A stretch of 64,000 nt of DNA. Source: Zea mays. Taxonomy: Eukaryota; Streptophyta; Magnoliopsida; Poales; Poaceae. Made by a program: the position numbers and the translations under genes. Under the pieces are notes generated by a model. The model had not been told where the DNA came from, did not search any database, and saw only the letters and a program-made list of their open reading frames with translations. The stretch spans positions 293,830,200 through 293,894,199 of the forward strand of contig NC_050096.1 in the NCBI RefSeq assembly GCF_902167145.1, in the 5' to 3' direction. Positions 41,759 to 51,696 of this stretch are shown here, in pieces (position 1 is the first letter of the stretch; each line of letters starts with the position of its first letter).

Positions 41759-43422
41759 TTACACCGACGAGACCCTGTGGCTCTGGGGCCCGCGCAGGAA
41801 GACGGCGTCCTTCTGTGCTCCTATGACACGGTCCACCTGCTGCTCCTCGTCCGCCCCGAACGCCAGCAGCTTCGCCGGCCTATCCATCTTCTGAAGCGCG
41901 CTGTTCGTGCCCGCGAGGAACACCTTATCGTCGAAGCTGGCGTTCACTTCGAAGCAGAGGACGGCGAGGTTCTTGTCTTCGCCGGCGACCAGCGCGGTCG
42001 GGTGCCCCGCCGGGATCACGATGACGGAGCCCTCTCTGATGCGGGATTTCACCTGCCTGTAGCTCCTCGACTTTTGCCCACCGCCACCGCCTTGCTCCTC
42101 TTCCCGCTCCTCCTCTTCCTCTCGGCCGTGCCCACGCTCCCGGCGCGGCGACGACCGGCCGCCGGAGACGTGCGGGCACGCCATCTCGAAGTAGCCCTGG
42201 CCCTTGAGGACGATAGCTATCTTGTTGGCGCGGGTGTTGTAGCTCGGCGCCATCATAGAACCCTGCACGCGCACGCATGCCAGTATCAGAATTCAGAAAG
42301 CATCCGTTGCGGCTGTCTCGTTTCGTTTCGTTTCGGCGGCTGAAATTGTAAAATAAAATGCGTGTGCTAGCTTACGCGGGCGATGTTTGCCAGGCCGACG
42401 TCCATGTCGAGCAGCCGGAGGTGCGGGCACTCGTCGCCGGTGATCTCGTAGTGCCTGCCGTGGCTGTTGGAATGGGTCGGCTTCTTGTCCGTGAGGCTGG
42501 ACGGCTTGATCTCCCACTTGGAAGAAGAAGAACCCGAGTCGCCACCCTCGCTGCGGCTGCTGCGGCCACCACGTGAGCAGGACCTGCTCAGCTCCCGGAT
42601 CTGTTCCTCGGACGCCGTCGTGATCTCCCCCTTGCTCTGCTTCTCGAACACTTTCTCCCACTCCTCCCGGCGAGTCTAGGACACATGCATGGTCGTGTTC
42701 AAATCTGGGTTAGTTTGCTAGCTAGCTAGCGAAAAATCGATGCAGAAGAGAAGAAACCCGGCCGTGAGGACGATGAAGGGCATGCATACGTTGAACGACG
42801 CCTGGATAACGTCGTCGCTGAAGACGCTGAGGAAGGACTCGGGGCTCTCGCCTCCGATGGGGAAGAACTCCTGCCGAAATCACGAAGAGAACAGAAGTTT
42901 CCGTCACCTCCATCTATTTGCATGCAAGATTAAAGCACGAGAAGCAAAGCAAACCTCGAAGCGTCCAGACGTGGAGACGACGGGGCTGAGGAGCATGACG
43001 ACGCGGAACCACTCCGACTGGTGCGTGTTGGCCGAGTACACGACGGCGCCCGCGGGGATGACCATGACGTCGCCCTCCCTGACGCAGAACGACTCCCTCT
43101 TCCCGCCGCGGAGCAGCACGATGACGCCCTCGCCTTCCTTCACGAACATCACCTCGTCGGCATCGTAGTGGCTGGGCTGCAGGAACGCGCGCGGCGCGGC
43201 CTCCAGCTCGGCGACGCGGTAGTTGCCGACGGCGTCCTCCAGCAGCTCGTGGGTGAACCGTTCCAGCACCCTGAACCGGCCCTGCCGGGAGCGCGTCCAG
43301 TGCCGGAAACTCTCCTCGCCGTAGTGGTACGGCCTGCCTGAGCCCGATTCCGTGTCCGTTTGCCACGCGAGCGCGAGCGAGAAGCACAGGGAGACCAGGA
43401 GGAGAAGCACCGGGACTTTCAT
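41759..43422 (-). CDS. Vicilin-like 7S seed globulin (double cupin), four exons
   Basis: Exons on the minus strand are 43422-42955, 42870-42790, 42675-42376 and 42262-41759, all phase 0 with GT-AG introns of 84, 114 and 113 bases, giving 450 residues. Residues 1-19 (MKVPVLLLLVSLCFSLALA) form a signal peptide. The N-terminal cupin has AFLQPSHYDADEVMFVKEGEG and GDVMVIPAGAVVYSANT. The C-terminal cupin has GSMMAPSYNTRANKIAIVLKG and GSVIVIPAGHPTALVAGEDK. Between strands lies a Glu/Arg-rich loop (GREEEEEREEEQGGGGG). Family members are embryo and aleurone storage proteins of vacuolar protein bodies; it resembles maize globulin-2 as I recall it. It is the only intact host gene seen; paralogue identity is unproven. 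Confidence 0.88.
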
Positions 43423-43507
43423 GGCGCCCGTCGTCTGTGGTAACTAGTGTGGTGTACGTGCGAGTGCGAGTGTGCGTTCGATGCGAGGGTTCGAGGCGAG
43501 CTGCAGC

Positions 43508-43514
43508 GTATATG
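43508..43514 (-). promoter_or_regulatory. TATA box of globulin gene
   Basis: On the minus strand TTCATATACGC lies about 88 bases before the start codon at 43422, in otherwise GC-rich sequence. Position and isolation support it as the core promoter. Confidence 0.55.
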
Positions 43515-43681
43515 AAGAGGTGGCGCGGCGAGGGTCGCAGCCATGCGCGCCGCCAGGTGGAGGCCGGGCCGCGTACGTGGCGGAGCGAACTAGCGAAGGC
43601 GATGTGGAGCGCGCGCGCGCTGCTGTGCTGCCGCACTCGGCCGCATCCGTGCAGCTGCCGCCGTGTGCTTGCGTGCGTGCG

Positions 43682-43687
43682 TGCATG
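43682..43687 (-). promoter_or_regulatory. RY (CATGCA) seed element upstream of globulin gene
   Basis: The minus strand reads TAGCATGCACGCACG about 170 bases upstream of the TATA box. CATGCA is the core bound by B3 factors of the VP1/ABI3/FUS3 group in seed storage promoters, which fits the product. Function is inferred. Confidence 0.45.
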
Positions 43688-43885
43688 CTAGCTCGCTGCT
43701 GGGATGCCTGCGGCGAAGCGACAGCGGTGATTGGGGTGGGGACAACACGGAGCAGATGGAGCTGCACGTAGCGACGCGGGGCTGTTTCAGAGAACTTTTT
43801 TCCAAAGATCTCCGAGAAACTGGATTCTTAAAAAAATAGCTGTTACGACATTTTTTTATACCATTTATGTGCTAAAGAAGATAAA

Positions 43886-44199
43886 GTCGTTGTTTGTTTC
43901 GGCTTTTCGCAGCTTCTTGCTACCAAAAGCTGTTGCAGACTACGAAACACTCAGCTTTTCAGCCAGTTTCTATAAAATTCGTTTATATAAAAATCATTCA
44001 AAATCAACATAAACATATAATCGGTTGAGTCGTCGCAATAGTAGTAATTCGTCACTTTATAGATCCTGAGCCACATGGACAACTTTATCTTTATCTGCAC
44101 GTAATCCTAATAATACTCAGATTCTCTATACAGCCAGATTCTCTCCGCGGCTAAATTCTCAGAAAAGCTGGTCAGAAAAAAGCTGAAACACACGGGCCC
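43886..44199. mobile_element. MITE of about 314 bases
   Basis: The left end gtcgttgtttgtttcggctttt pairs with the reverse of aaaagctgaaacacacgggccc. Inner agctggt/accaaaagct blocks also pair. It lies in the 5' flank of the globulin gene. Confidence 0.55.
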
Positions 44200-44316
44200 A
44201 AAGGAGTCTACGCGGAGCATCATATTTATCCTATCATCGATAGATTCTATATTTACATGTGATTTTTACATAAACGATTCTAACAAAAAAATAGACTATG
44301 AAAAGCAAAACATTTA

Positions 44317-44550
44317 GGACGTGTTTGGTTGCAAATTCAGTTGATCCGGCATGAGCTGCTCCTGTGTGAGGTCGTCCGTTGTTTTTCTGGGAGTAAATCG
44401 ATGCTGCATAATTGTACTTCTAACCAGCGCTACATAGAGCATCTGATGTCGGACGACACAGATCTATGATGTAAACCAAACAAATATATTAGGTTCAGAT
44501 ATAGGATCGGATGATTCCGGACGCCGTTGTCCGGCAAACCAAACACGTTG
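44317..44550. mobile_element. 234-bp Tourist-like MITE
   Basis: The left end ggacgtgtttggttg pairs with the complement of the right end caaaccaaacacgttg. TTA flanks both sides (44314-44316, 44551-44553). The interior includes gatccggc/ggatcgga-type paired blocks. Confidence 0.75.
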
Positions 44551-44611
44551 TTACCTAGCAGAAGCTGATTTCGACGACTCGAAACTAGCTAAAAGCGGCC
44601 TGCTGAACAAA

Positions 44612-45822
44612 TCTCTACTACTTATTAAGACGGTAAGGGTAGTCTACCATTTTCTGTTAGGGTAGTCTACCATTTTCTGTTATGCCTTTTTTCATTTTCC
44701 TGTTTGCCCTTATCCCTGTTATGGCTCAAAAAATGAAATCTGCAAGAATTGTGAATCGACCTCAAGACCTGCTAGATAAGAGACAACATACATCTTATTT
44801 TGATGTTATAGTAGAAAATATGAGAGTTATTAAAAGTAAGGTATGGCTGATGCCACACTAAGCCATAATGGCTCTTCCACCGCTGCTGTCCGGCAAACCA
44901 TCACATTCTGTGACGCGGGACGTCGAGCAACTCCTGACTTGGGGCACTCCGGTCCCATGTGACAAAATCCCCCATTCCCATTCAGCCATTCCTATCGTGC
45001 AAGCTATCACACACTCCGGACGTTGGGCCCACATTGCAGACTACGGGCGCCCACATGACAGCCACCATTAGTTTTGCACACATCGGACCCACGTCTGCTC
45101 GCGCAAAAAGTTGCCTCAATTTGACACTGGCAGGAGCATTTGACCACGATTGCTTTCTCTGAAGAAGGAAGACTTATAAGCCGGTAGAAGCTATGTTGGC
45201 TGGCCGGCATGGTCATAAAAATGTGCAAGCCGTGACGACGACATAGGTCGTGTGGGTTGTGTTTCTTTGGTGCGGCCCAAGTAGCTGCCAGAAGGCCGCA
45301 CGCTTCTTACCCTGACCTAGCTTGGCTTTAGGGTCAGTCTCCCTTGCTTTCTCTACCCAGCGAGCCCTCGCCCTTGCCCTCTAGCTCTTCCTGCTAGCGT
45401 CGTCTCCGTCCCGGGCTCTCCTGTTCATCGTCGATCTCAGCCATCTCAGGAGCACCCGCTCACTCCCAGACGCCCACGCAAAGGAATCCCCCACGATCTC
45501 CCTCCAAACTACCCACTCCCTCCACAATCTCCCCCTCTAGCTCATGATCCCTCCGCCCGCCCCCACCCCCCCCCCCCCCCCGCCTGCCACGCCCACGGGC
45601 GCAACAAGCCAACAACCCACACTCGGCTCCGCTACCTCGATCCGTCACCATAAATCCGCTACCTCCTCCTCGAGTCCTGCTTGATCGCCCCATGCTCGAC
45701 CGGTCGACCGGACGGAAGGGTAGCCCAAACCGTGACCACAACGCGATGTGCGACGAGTGAGGAAGGTGGCGGGGGTTGCGACCAACGACGGAGAGCCACA
45801 CAAAGAAGCCCGTCGGCGATGT
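44612..45822 (+). mobile_element. Helitron 5' end and promoter-like captured segment
   Basis: TCTCTACTACTTATTAAGACGG begins at 44612 after an A, the maize Helitron 5' signature. A duplicated gggtagtctaccattttctgtta follows. From about 44860 the sequence becomes GC-rich, has a TATA-like acttataagcc at 45171 and a CT-rich leader-like stretch to 45540, then a 14-base-class C-run at about 45565. No protein domain was recognised in ORFs on either strand. The 3' CTRR end was not found; it may lie beyond 64000, since the solo LTR at 45823 interrupts this segment. Confidence 0.5.
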
Positions 45823-46330
45823 TGTAGCATCCCAAAAATTCAAATCTTGGAATTTTCTCAAACTCGCTCTAAATTCAAAATGAATTTCAAATTTCATTTC
45901 AAAATGTTTGTTTGCGAGTTGATATCAACAAATAAAGTATGGTGGTCTATATTCTCTCTAAAATCCTCCTCAAAATATCCTACAAATATTTCCCCAGTGA
46001 TCCCCCTCAAATTGTTTCCAGAAATACTGCCCAGATATTTCCCTAGTGATCCCCTTCAAGTTCTTTCCAGAAATACTGCCCAAATATTCCACCGATATAT
46101 CTCCAGATATTTTCCTCTTAAGAAATACCTTCAGAATCATTTTTCAAGTCCCCACAAATATTTTCTCCATAACTTTCCTCATGCTCATACGTATACGTAT
46201 GCCTCCGGTGTCATACGTTGAGCTCTACAAGCTAATTACACTCATATAAGACAAATCCATGCTAATCTCCCACTAATCCTCTCATCCTCCCACTAATCCT
46301 CTCATCCCTCCCCCTAATCCCCCACCATGG

Positions 46331-46339
46331 CTATAAATA
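46331..46339 (+). promoter_or_regulatory. TATA box of the solo LTR
   Basis: ctataaatag lies about 510 bases into the LTR, after an AT-rich upstream part and before a CT-rich leader. Confidence 0.6.
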
Positions 46340-46449
46340 GAGGGGCAAGGGCCTCCTCTCATCCCACCCCAAGCCATTTCATGGCAACTCTCTTCCCCCC
46401 CCCACACACACCCACTCCATGTTCCACAAAAGCACACACTAGCACAAGG

Positions 46450-47180
46450 ATCGTTCGGTCGTTCTTCGATCGTTCGTCCCCCTGTTCTTAGTTTGTTCGT
46501 TCATTCGTCCGATCGTTCGATCGTTCGTCCGATCGTTCATGGTCCGTTCGTCCGATCGTTCGATCGTTCGTCCGTTCGTTCGTCCAAATAATCTTTTTCC
46601 TGCCGTTATGTTGCCGAAATTCCGATCGTTCGTTCATTCGATCATTCGATCGTTCATCGTTCGTTCATAGTTCCTATTCATCGTTCATCGTTCGTTCATA
46701 GTCCCTATTCATCGTTCTTCCAGATAATCTTTGTCCTGCCGTTATGCTGCTGAAATTCCGATCGTTCGTTCGTCCGATCATTCGATCGTTCGTCCGTTCG
46801 TTCGTCCAAATAATCTTTCCCCTGTCGTTATGCTGCCGAAATTCTGATCGTTCGTTCGTTCGATCATTCGATCGTTCATCGTTCGTTCATAGTTCCTATT
46901 CATCGTTCATCGTTCGTTCATAGTCCCTATTCATCGTTCTTCCAGATAATCTTTGTCCTGCCGTTATGCTGCCGAAATTCCGATCGTTCGTTCGTCCGAT
47001 CATTCGATCATTCGTCCGTTCGTTCATAGTTCCTATTCATCGTTCATCGTTCGTTCATCATCACTATTCATCGTTCATACGAACTATTCACCATCACTAT
47101 TCACCATTACTATTCATCATTGCTACTATTCATCGACACTATTCACCATCGTTACTATTTATTGTTACTATTCATCGATC
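46450..47180 (+). repeat. cgttcgatcgttcg repeat array in the solo LTR leader
   Basis: Dozens of cgttcg, cgatcgttcg and ttcatcgttcg units are organised in larger blocks. The motif ataatctttntcctgccgttatg followed by ctgccgaaattc occurs near 46590, 46730, 46810 and 46950, each followed by the same pattern of short units. The end of the array drifts to ctattcatc/ctattcacc repeats. Confidence 0.85.
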
Positions 47181-47902
47181 GTCCGATCACCCCAAATTTC
47201 AACTACTCATCCATCATGTTGTCCAGTCCACCTAAGACCAGCCAGACCCATATTCCAGTCATACGAACTCCGGTGACTGTGATTTTCCTTCTAGTGGGAA
47301 CTTCCCATCTGGTCACCCATCCCAGGTTTCTCCAAGTTGAGCACGCTTAACTTTGAGATTCCTGCGAACCAGGCTCCCAAACTCAGATTCCAATAATTCT
47401 TGTTTCTAAATTATTATCGAATTATTCTCTATCCAACCATGTCATCCCTTAAGCATGGTTCATATTCTAGAAACTCCCAAAATACTCTTGTCCCATATTC
47501 TGCCTATAACTCTCCTGTTCATACTAAGTCAGACGATTCATTCATCACTATTCTCACCAACAGTGAACTTCACTGTGCTACACCACATACACTCAGCTAT
47601 AAATACTCCCAGCTACCCTCTCCCTCTTCACACACACTCAACACCCTCAGCCAAGGCAAACACCCCACCCACTCAGTTACTTCGCTCTGCCGGCTACATG
47701 CATAATGTCGCTTCGCCTCCAGTCCACCCTCCTGGTAAGCACCTCCGCTCCACCACCAGTAATATCACAACACCACATGACACAGATTCTACTCAAGACT
47801 CTACCCATCCATATATCGCTATTCTGACCACTATACTAAATATTTGTTGGTATACTTGCTGGTTTGTATGTTTGCTTGCTCATGTTGCATAGTTATCGGA
47901 GC
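47181..47902 (+). other. Middle of solo LTR, no gene
   Basis: Ordinary LTR sequence up to the element B insertion. Small ORFs at 47400-47892 overlap in different frames and show no domain. Confidence 0.6.
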
Positions 47903-47907
47903 GTTCG
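47903..47907. repeat. Target-site duplication of element B (left)
   Basis: gttcg precedes the LTR at 47908 and is repeated at 61719-61723 after the right LTR. Confidence 0.92.
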
Positions 47908-49531
47908 TGTCGGCGTTTCGAGACAGGGGGGTCCCTAAGCCGACGAGTGAGTGTGCTGCGTGCCCCAGCCCAGATGGGTCGAGCGCGTGGGCGAGCGCGA
48001 AGGGGGGAGAGGCGAGGCGGCCGGAGCCGAGCGTGAGAGAGGTGGAAGTCCCGCGGCCTTCGTGTTCGTCCCGCGCCCAGGTCAGGTGCGCTTGCAGTAG
48101 GGGGGTTACAAGCGTCCACGCGGGTGAGGGAAGCGAGCGGCCCCAAGAGAGCGCATGTCCCGTCCTCGGTCCCGCGCGGCCAACCTTCTCTGAGAAGGCC
48201 CTGGTCCTTCCTTTTATAGTCGTAAGGAGAGGATCCAGGTGTACAATGGGGATGTAGCAGAGTGCTACGTGTCTAGCGGAGGGAGAGCTAGCGCCCTAGG
48301 TACATGCCAATGTGGCAGCCGGAGAGATCTGGGCACCCTGCTGGCGTGATGTCGTGGCTGTTGGAGGTGCGGCGGAGCCTGATGGAGGGACAGCTGTTGG
48401 AGCGGTCGAGTCCCTGCTGACGTTGTCCTGCTTCCGTAAGAGAGCTAGGGGCCGCCGTCGTCATAGAGCCTGTGGAGCGCCATCATTGCCTCTCTGGCGG
48501 AGCTGGCCGGATGAGACGCCGGTCTTGTTCTCCGTGACCCGAGTCGATTCGGGGTGGGATGATGATGGCGCCTCCTGTTGACGTGGCGGTCTGTGCCCTA
48601 GGCAGGGCGACGTGGGGTTTCCTCCGAAGCCGAGGTTGAGTCTGCCTTCTGTTGCCGTGGCCGAGCCCGAGCCAAGGGGTCGGTCGAGGCGGAAGTCGTT
48701 CGGCCGAGGCCAGGGCGGAGTCCGAGCCCTGGGGTCGGGCGAGGCGGAGTTTCGTCGTCTTCCGGGTCTTAGCCCGAGTCCGAGCCCTGGGGTCGGGCGG
48801 AGCGGAGTTCGCCGTCTTCCGGGTCTTAGCCCGAGTCCGAGCCCTGGGGTCGGGCGGAGCGGAGTTCGCCGTCTTCCGGGTCTTAGCCCGAGTCCGAGCC
48901 CTTGGGTCGGGCGGAGCGGAGTTCGCCGTCTTCCGGGTCTTAGCCCGAGTCCGAGCCCTGGGGTCGGGCGGAGCGGAGTTCGCCGTCTTCCGGGTCTTAG
49001 CCCGAGTCCGAGCCCTGGGGTCGGGCGGAGCGGAGTTCGCCGTGGCGCCTTTGTCGAGGCCTGACTGCCTGTCAGACCTACTCTGTCGAGTGGCGCTGCA
49101 GTCGGAGTGGCGCAGGCGGCGCTGTCCTTCTGTCAGACTGGCCAGTGGAGCGGTGGAGTGACGGCGGTCACCTCGGCTCTGCCGGAGGCGCGTGTCAGGA
49201 TAGAGGTGTCAGGCCTCCTGTGCGTTAAATGCCCCTGCAATTTGGTCAGTCGGTGTGGTGATTTAGTCAAGGTTGCTTCTGAGCGAAGCCAAGGCCTTGG
49301 GCGAGCCGGTGATGTGTCCGCCATAAAAAGGGGGCCTCGGGCGAGACGGAAGTCTCTCGAGGTCGGCTGCCTTCGGCCGAGGCTAGGCTCGGGTGAAGCG
49401 TGATCGAGTCACTCGTGTGGACTGATCCCTGACTTAATCATGCCCATCAGGCCTTTGCAGCTTTATGCTGATGGGGGTTACCAGCTGAGAATTAGGCGTC
49501 TTGAGGGTACCCCTAATTATGGTCCCCGACA
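47908..49531 (-). repeat. 3' LTR of Gypsy element B
   Basis: 1624 bases. It carries five 57-base tandem units at 48766-49043, and a minus-strand TATA box at 48212-48218. Confidence 0.94.
48766..49043. repeat. 57-bp tandem repeat, 5 units
   Basis: Units begin gtcttagcccgagtccgagc and end gttcgccgtcttccgg; the last lacks the final seven bases. One unit has cccttgggtcgg instead of ccctggggtcgg. Because 57 is divisible by three, long plus-strand ORFs run across it in two frames. Confidence 0.95.
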
Positions 49532-49545
49532 GTAGCCCCCGAGCC
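49532..49545 (-). promoter_or_regulatory. Polypurine tract of Gypsy element B
   Basis: GGCTCGGGGGCTAC on the coding strand directly precedes the 3' LTR start TGTCGGGG. Confidence 0.8.
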
Positions 49546-51308
49546 TCGAAGGGAGTGTTAGCACTCGCTTGGAGGCTTTTGTCGCACTTTTTTGCAAGGG
49601 GACCAGCCTTTCTCGGTTGCATTTCGTTCCGGTGGGTGCGCGCGAGCGCACCCGCCGGGTGTAGCCCCCGAGGCCTCGGAGGAGTGGTTACACTCCTTCG
49701 AGGTCTTAATACTTTGGCTGGTCTGGTCGTTCCCTCATGCGAACTGGCCGTAGCCCGGGTGCACGGTCGGGGCCCAAGCTCTCGGGCTGGTATGTTGACG
49801 CTGTCAACGATTTGGCCGGAGCCGGTTTTTGCGAGAGCAGCCCCCGAGCCTCTGCACAGGGCGAGAGGACGATCAGGGACAGACTCGGCTTTTTACATAC
49901 GCCCCTTCGTCGCCTTTCCGCAAGGAGGAGGGGGGGAGTGCGCCATGTTACCCTCGATGGGCACCGAACATGGTGTCTCCGGTGAGCTGCAAGCGGGTAA
50001 TCCGAGTGGACGTCCGTGCCCCGTTCGTTGGGGGTCGGCTAGGGGCCCAGAGGCACGCCCAAAAGTACCTGCGGGTGATTTGCCGGACCCGGTCCCCTGG
50101 CGACGGGGTCCGAGGGCTCGATGCCTCCCTCCGATGGGATTCCGTTACAAGATCGTTCCCACTGGTCTCGGAAATGTCCTAGGGTACCTCGGGAGCGCAG
50201 CCCGAGCCTCGGTTATGTATCGAACGTACCCCTGGTCATCCCTCGCTCGGTGTCTGAGGCGACTGTGAACCCTTCGGGGGCCAGCCTTCGAACCCCTGAT
50301 CAGTAATGGGCGCGGAGCCCGAGTAGCCTGAGGCGGCCATGAAGCCCTTCGGGGGGCTGGCCTTCGAACCCCTGACCAGTAGTGGTGTCGGGCCCACGCG
50401 ATCTGAGGCGACTGTTGAACCCTCGGGGGGCCAGCCTTCGAACCCCTGATCAGTAATGGGGGGCTCGGAGCCCGGTTCCTTCGCGGAGAAGGATCCCTTT
50501 CGGGGTATCCCCCTTTCCCGGTCCCTGTTGCAAGAGATAGAGAAAGAGGAAAACGGAAAAGGATACGAAATCGGACGACGTGGCGTACCTTTTCTGACGC
50601 GGTTATTACGGCGAAGGTGAAGCGTCGCGCGCTCCTCCTGCCAGAAGCGCCGCGTGTCTCGCCGTGGAGTTAATGCGGCGGGGCGAGTGGTTGGCGAGGC
50701 GGTCGTTGCGCGTGCGCGATTCGTTCGAGGAACGGGTCACGGGCGCACCGTCTTCACGCCGTGGGAGGAGGCTCTCTTGCTGCCCCAGGATGAGACGTGA
50801 GCCTGGCTGACGACGTGACTGCTGCGCCCGCCTGCCTGCCACCGCCATCACTGCTGGCCCACTTTCGGTCGCTTTGACCAACGCGCCAGGCTAGCGCTGC
50901 TGGGTCGCCTCGAGTCGCGGCATAGGCTCCGCAACCGAAGAGGCGCGACGGTGGCGCAAGTGGCGGTGCAGTTGCTTGCATGCAGCAACTGGCGCGCCGG
51001 TTGCTTGACGCGTGGGCCCGGGCTTCCAAGCTGGCGTGTCAGAAGTCGGAGAAGCGCGTCCACCTGGCGCGGTTGCATGCCGTCTGCATGGCTGCCCGCC
51101 CCTTCCGCCCGTTGGTCTGGGCAAAAGTGGGGGGTCGCTTGTAACCGCTGGACAGTCATGCGCACCACGCGCGGCGGTTTGGCTTCTTCTGCCCTGAGCT
51201 GGTTTGCATGACATGCGGGACCCAGCCCCCGAGTCGCAGGGGAGGGCCTTGGAGCGTGTTGGAGAAGACTCAGCCCGCGGCGTCTGGGGGCGCACGTAGG
51301 GAGAGTTG

Positions 51309-51316
51309 CCTTTAAA
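51309..51316 (+). promoter_or_regulatory. Antisense TATA-like box in element B
   Basis: gcctttaaaagg stands in GC-rich sequence about 35 bases before the ATG at 51346 and opposite to the gag-pol strand. Element A has a TATA box in the equivalent region (9843). Confidence 0.4.
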
Positions 51317-51345
51317 AGGAGGGAGACTCCTTTCGGAAGGCAACC

Positions 51346-51696
51346 ATGTCTTCTTCCTCCCTTATGCGTCGTGTCTTTCCATCTTCCAAGCCCCCGGATG
51401 GGGGATATCCGCCGCCTTTCCGCCTCCTCGTTGGAGGAGCGCAACCCCATGGGAGTTGGTACCTCTCAGCCATCGTTCGGCTTCAAGGATTTTCATCATG
51501 CAGCCCGGCTGCTCCCCTCCACCGGCGGTCACCCGAGATGGTGACCTCCGGCTTGATGGTGGGGGAAAGCGAGCCGGGCTGCGGCCTCTGCCCCTCCCTC
51601 AGCCTCAAGGATTTTCATCACCAGGGCTGGGGAGGGGAGTGCGCCGAGTTGAGGTCAGCCCCCGTGTGGGCGGCGGCCCGCTCCTTCGCTCAGTGA
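51346..51696 (+). CDS. Antisense ORF in 3' region of element B, unknown
   Basis: 116 residues starting MSSSSLMRRVFPSSKPPDGG, Ser/Pro/Gly-rich, with no recognised domain. A second overlapping frame is open over 211 codons (51306-51941), and a third (51905-52159) ends in TGVPFVMALRMPVCLF. Its TGVPF segment aligns with the end of the antisense remnant in element A. Which frame, if any, is translated cannot be told from sequence. Confidence 0.3.
   Translation: MSSSSLMRRVFPSSKPPDGGYPPPFRLLVGGAQPHGSWYLSAIVRLQGFSSCSPAAPLHRRSPEMVTSGLMVGESEPGCGLCPSLSLKDFHHQGWGGECAELRSAPVWAAARSFAQ

Noticed and set aside
45460..45897. 145-codon minus-strand ORF with a poly-Gly stretch
   Set aside because: The glycines come from the C-run and its surroundings at about 45550-45590, and the ORF crosses the solo LTR boundary at 45823, so it cannot be an old gene.
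48612..49161. Plus-strand ORFs across the 57-base LTR repeats (also 60685-61348 and the similar ones at 7728-8183 and 27488-28009)
   Set aside because: The repeat unit is a multiple of three without stops in several frames, so the open frames are automatic. There is no start context or domain, and repeat number varies freely.
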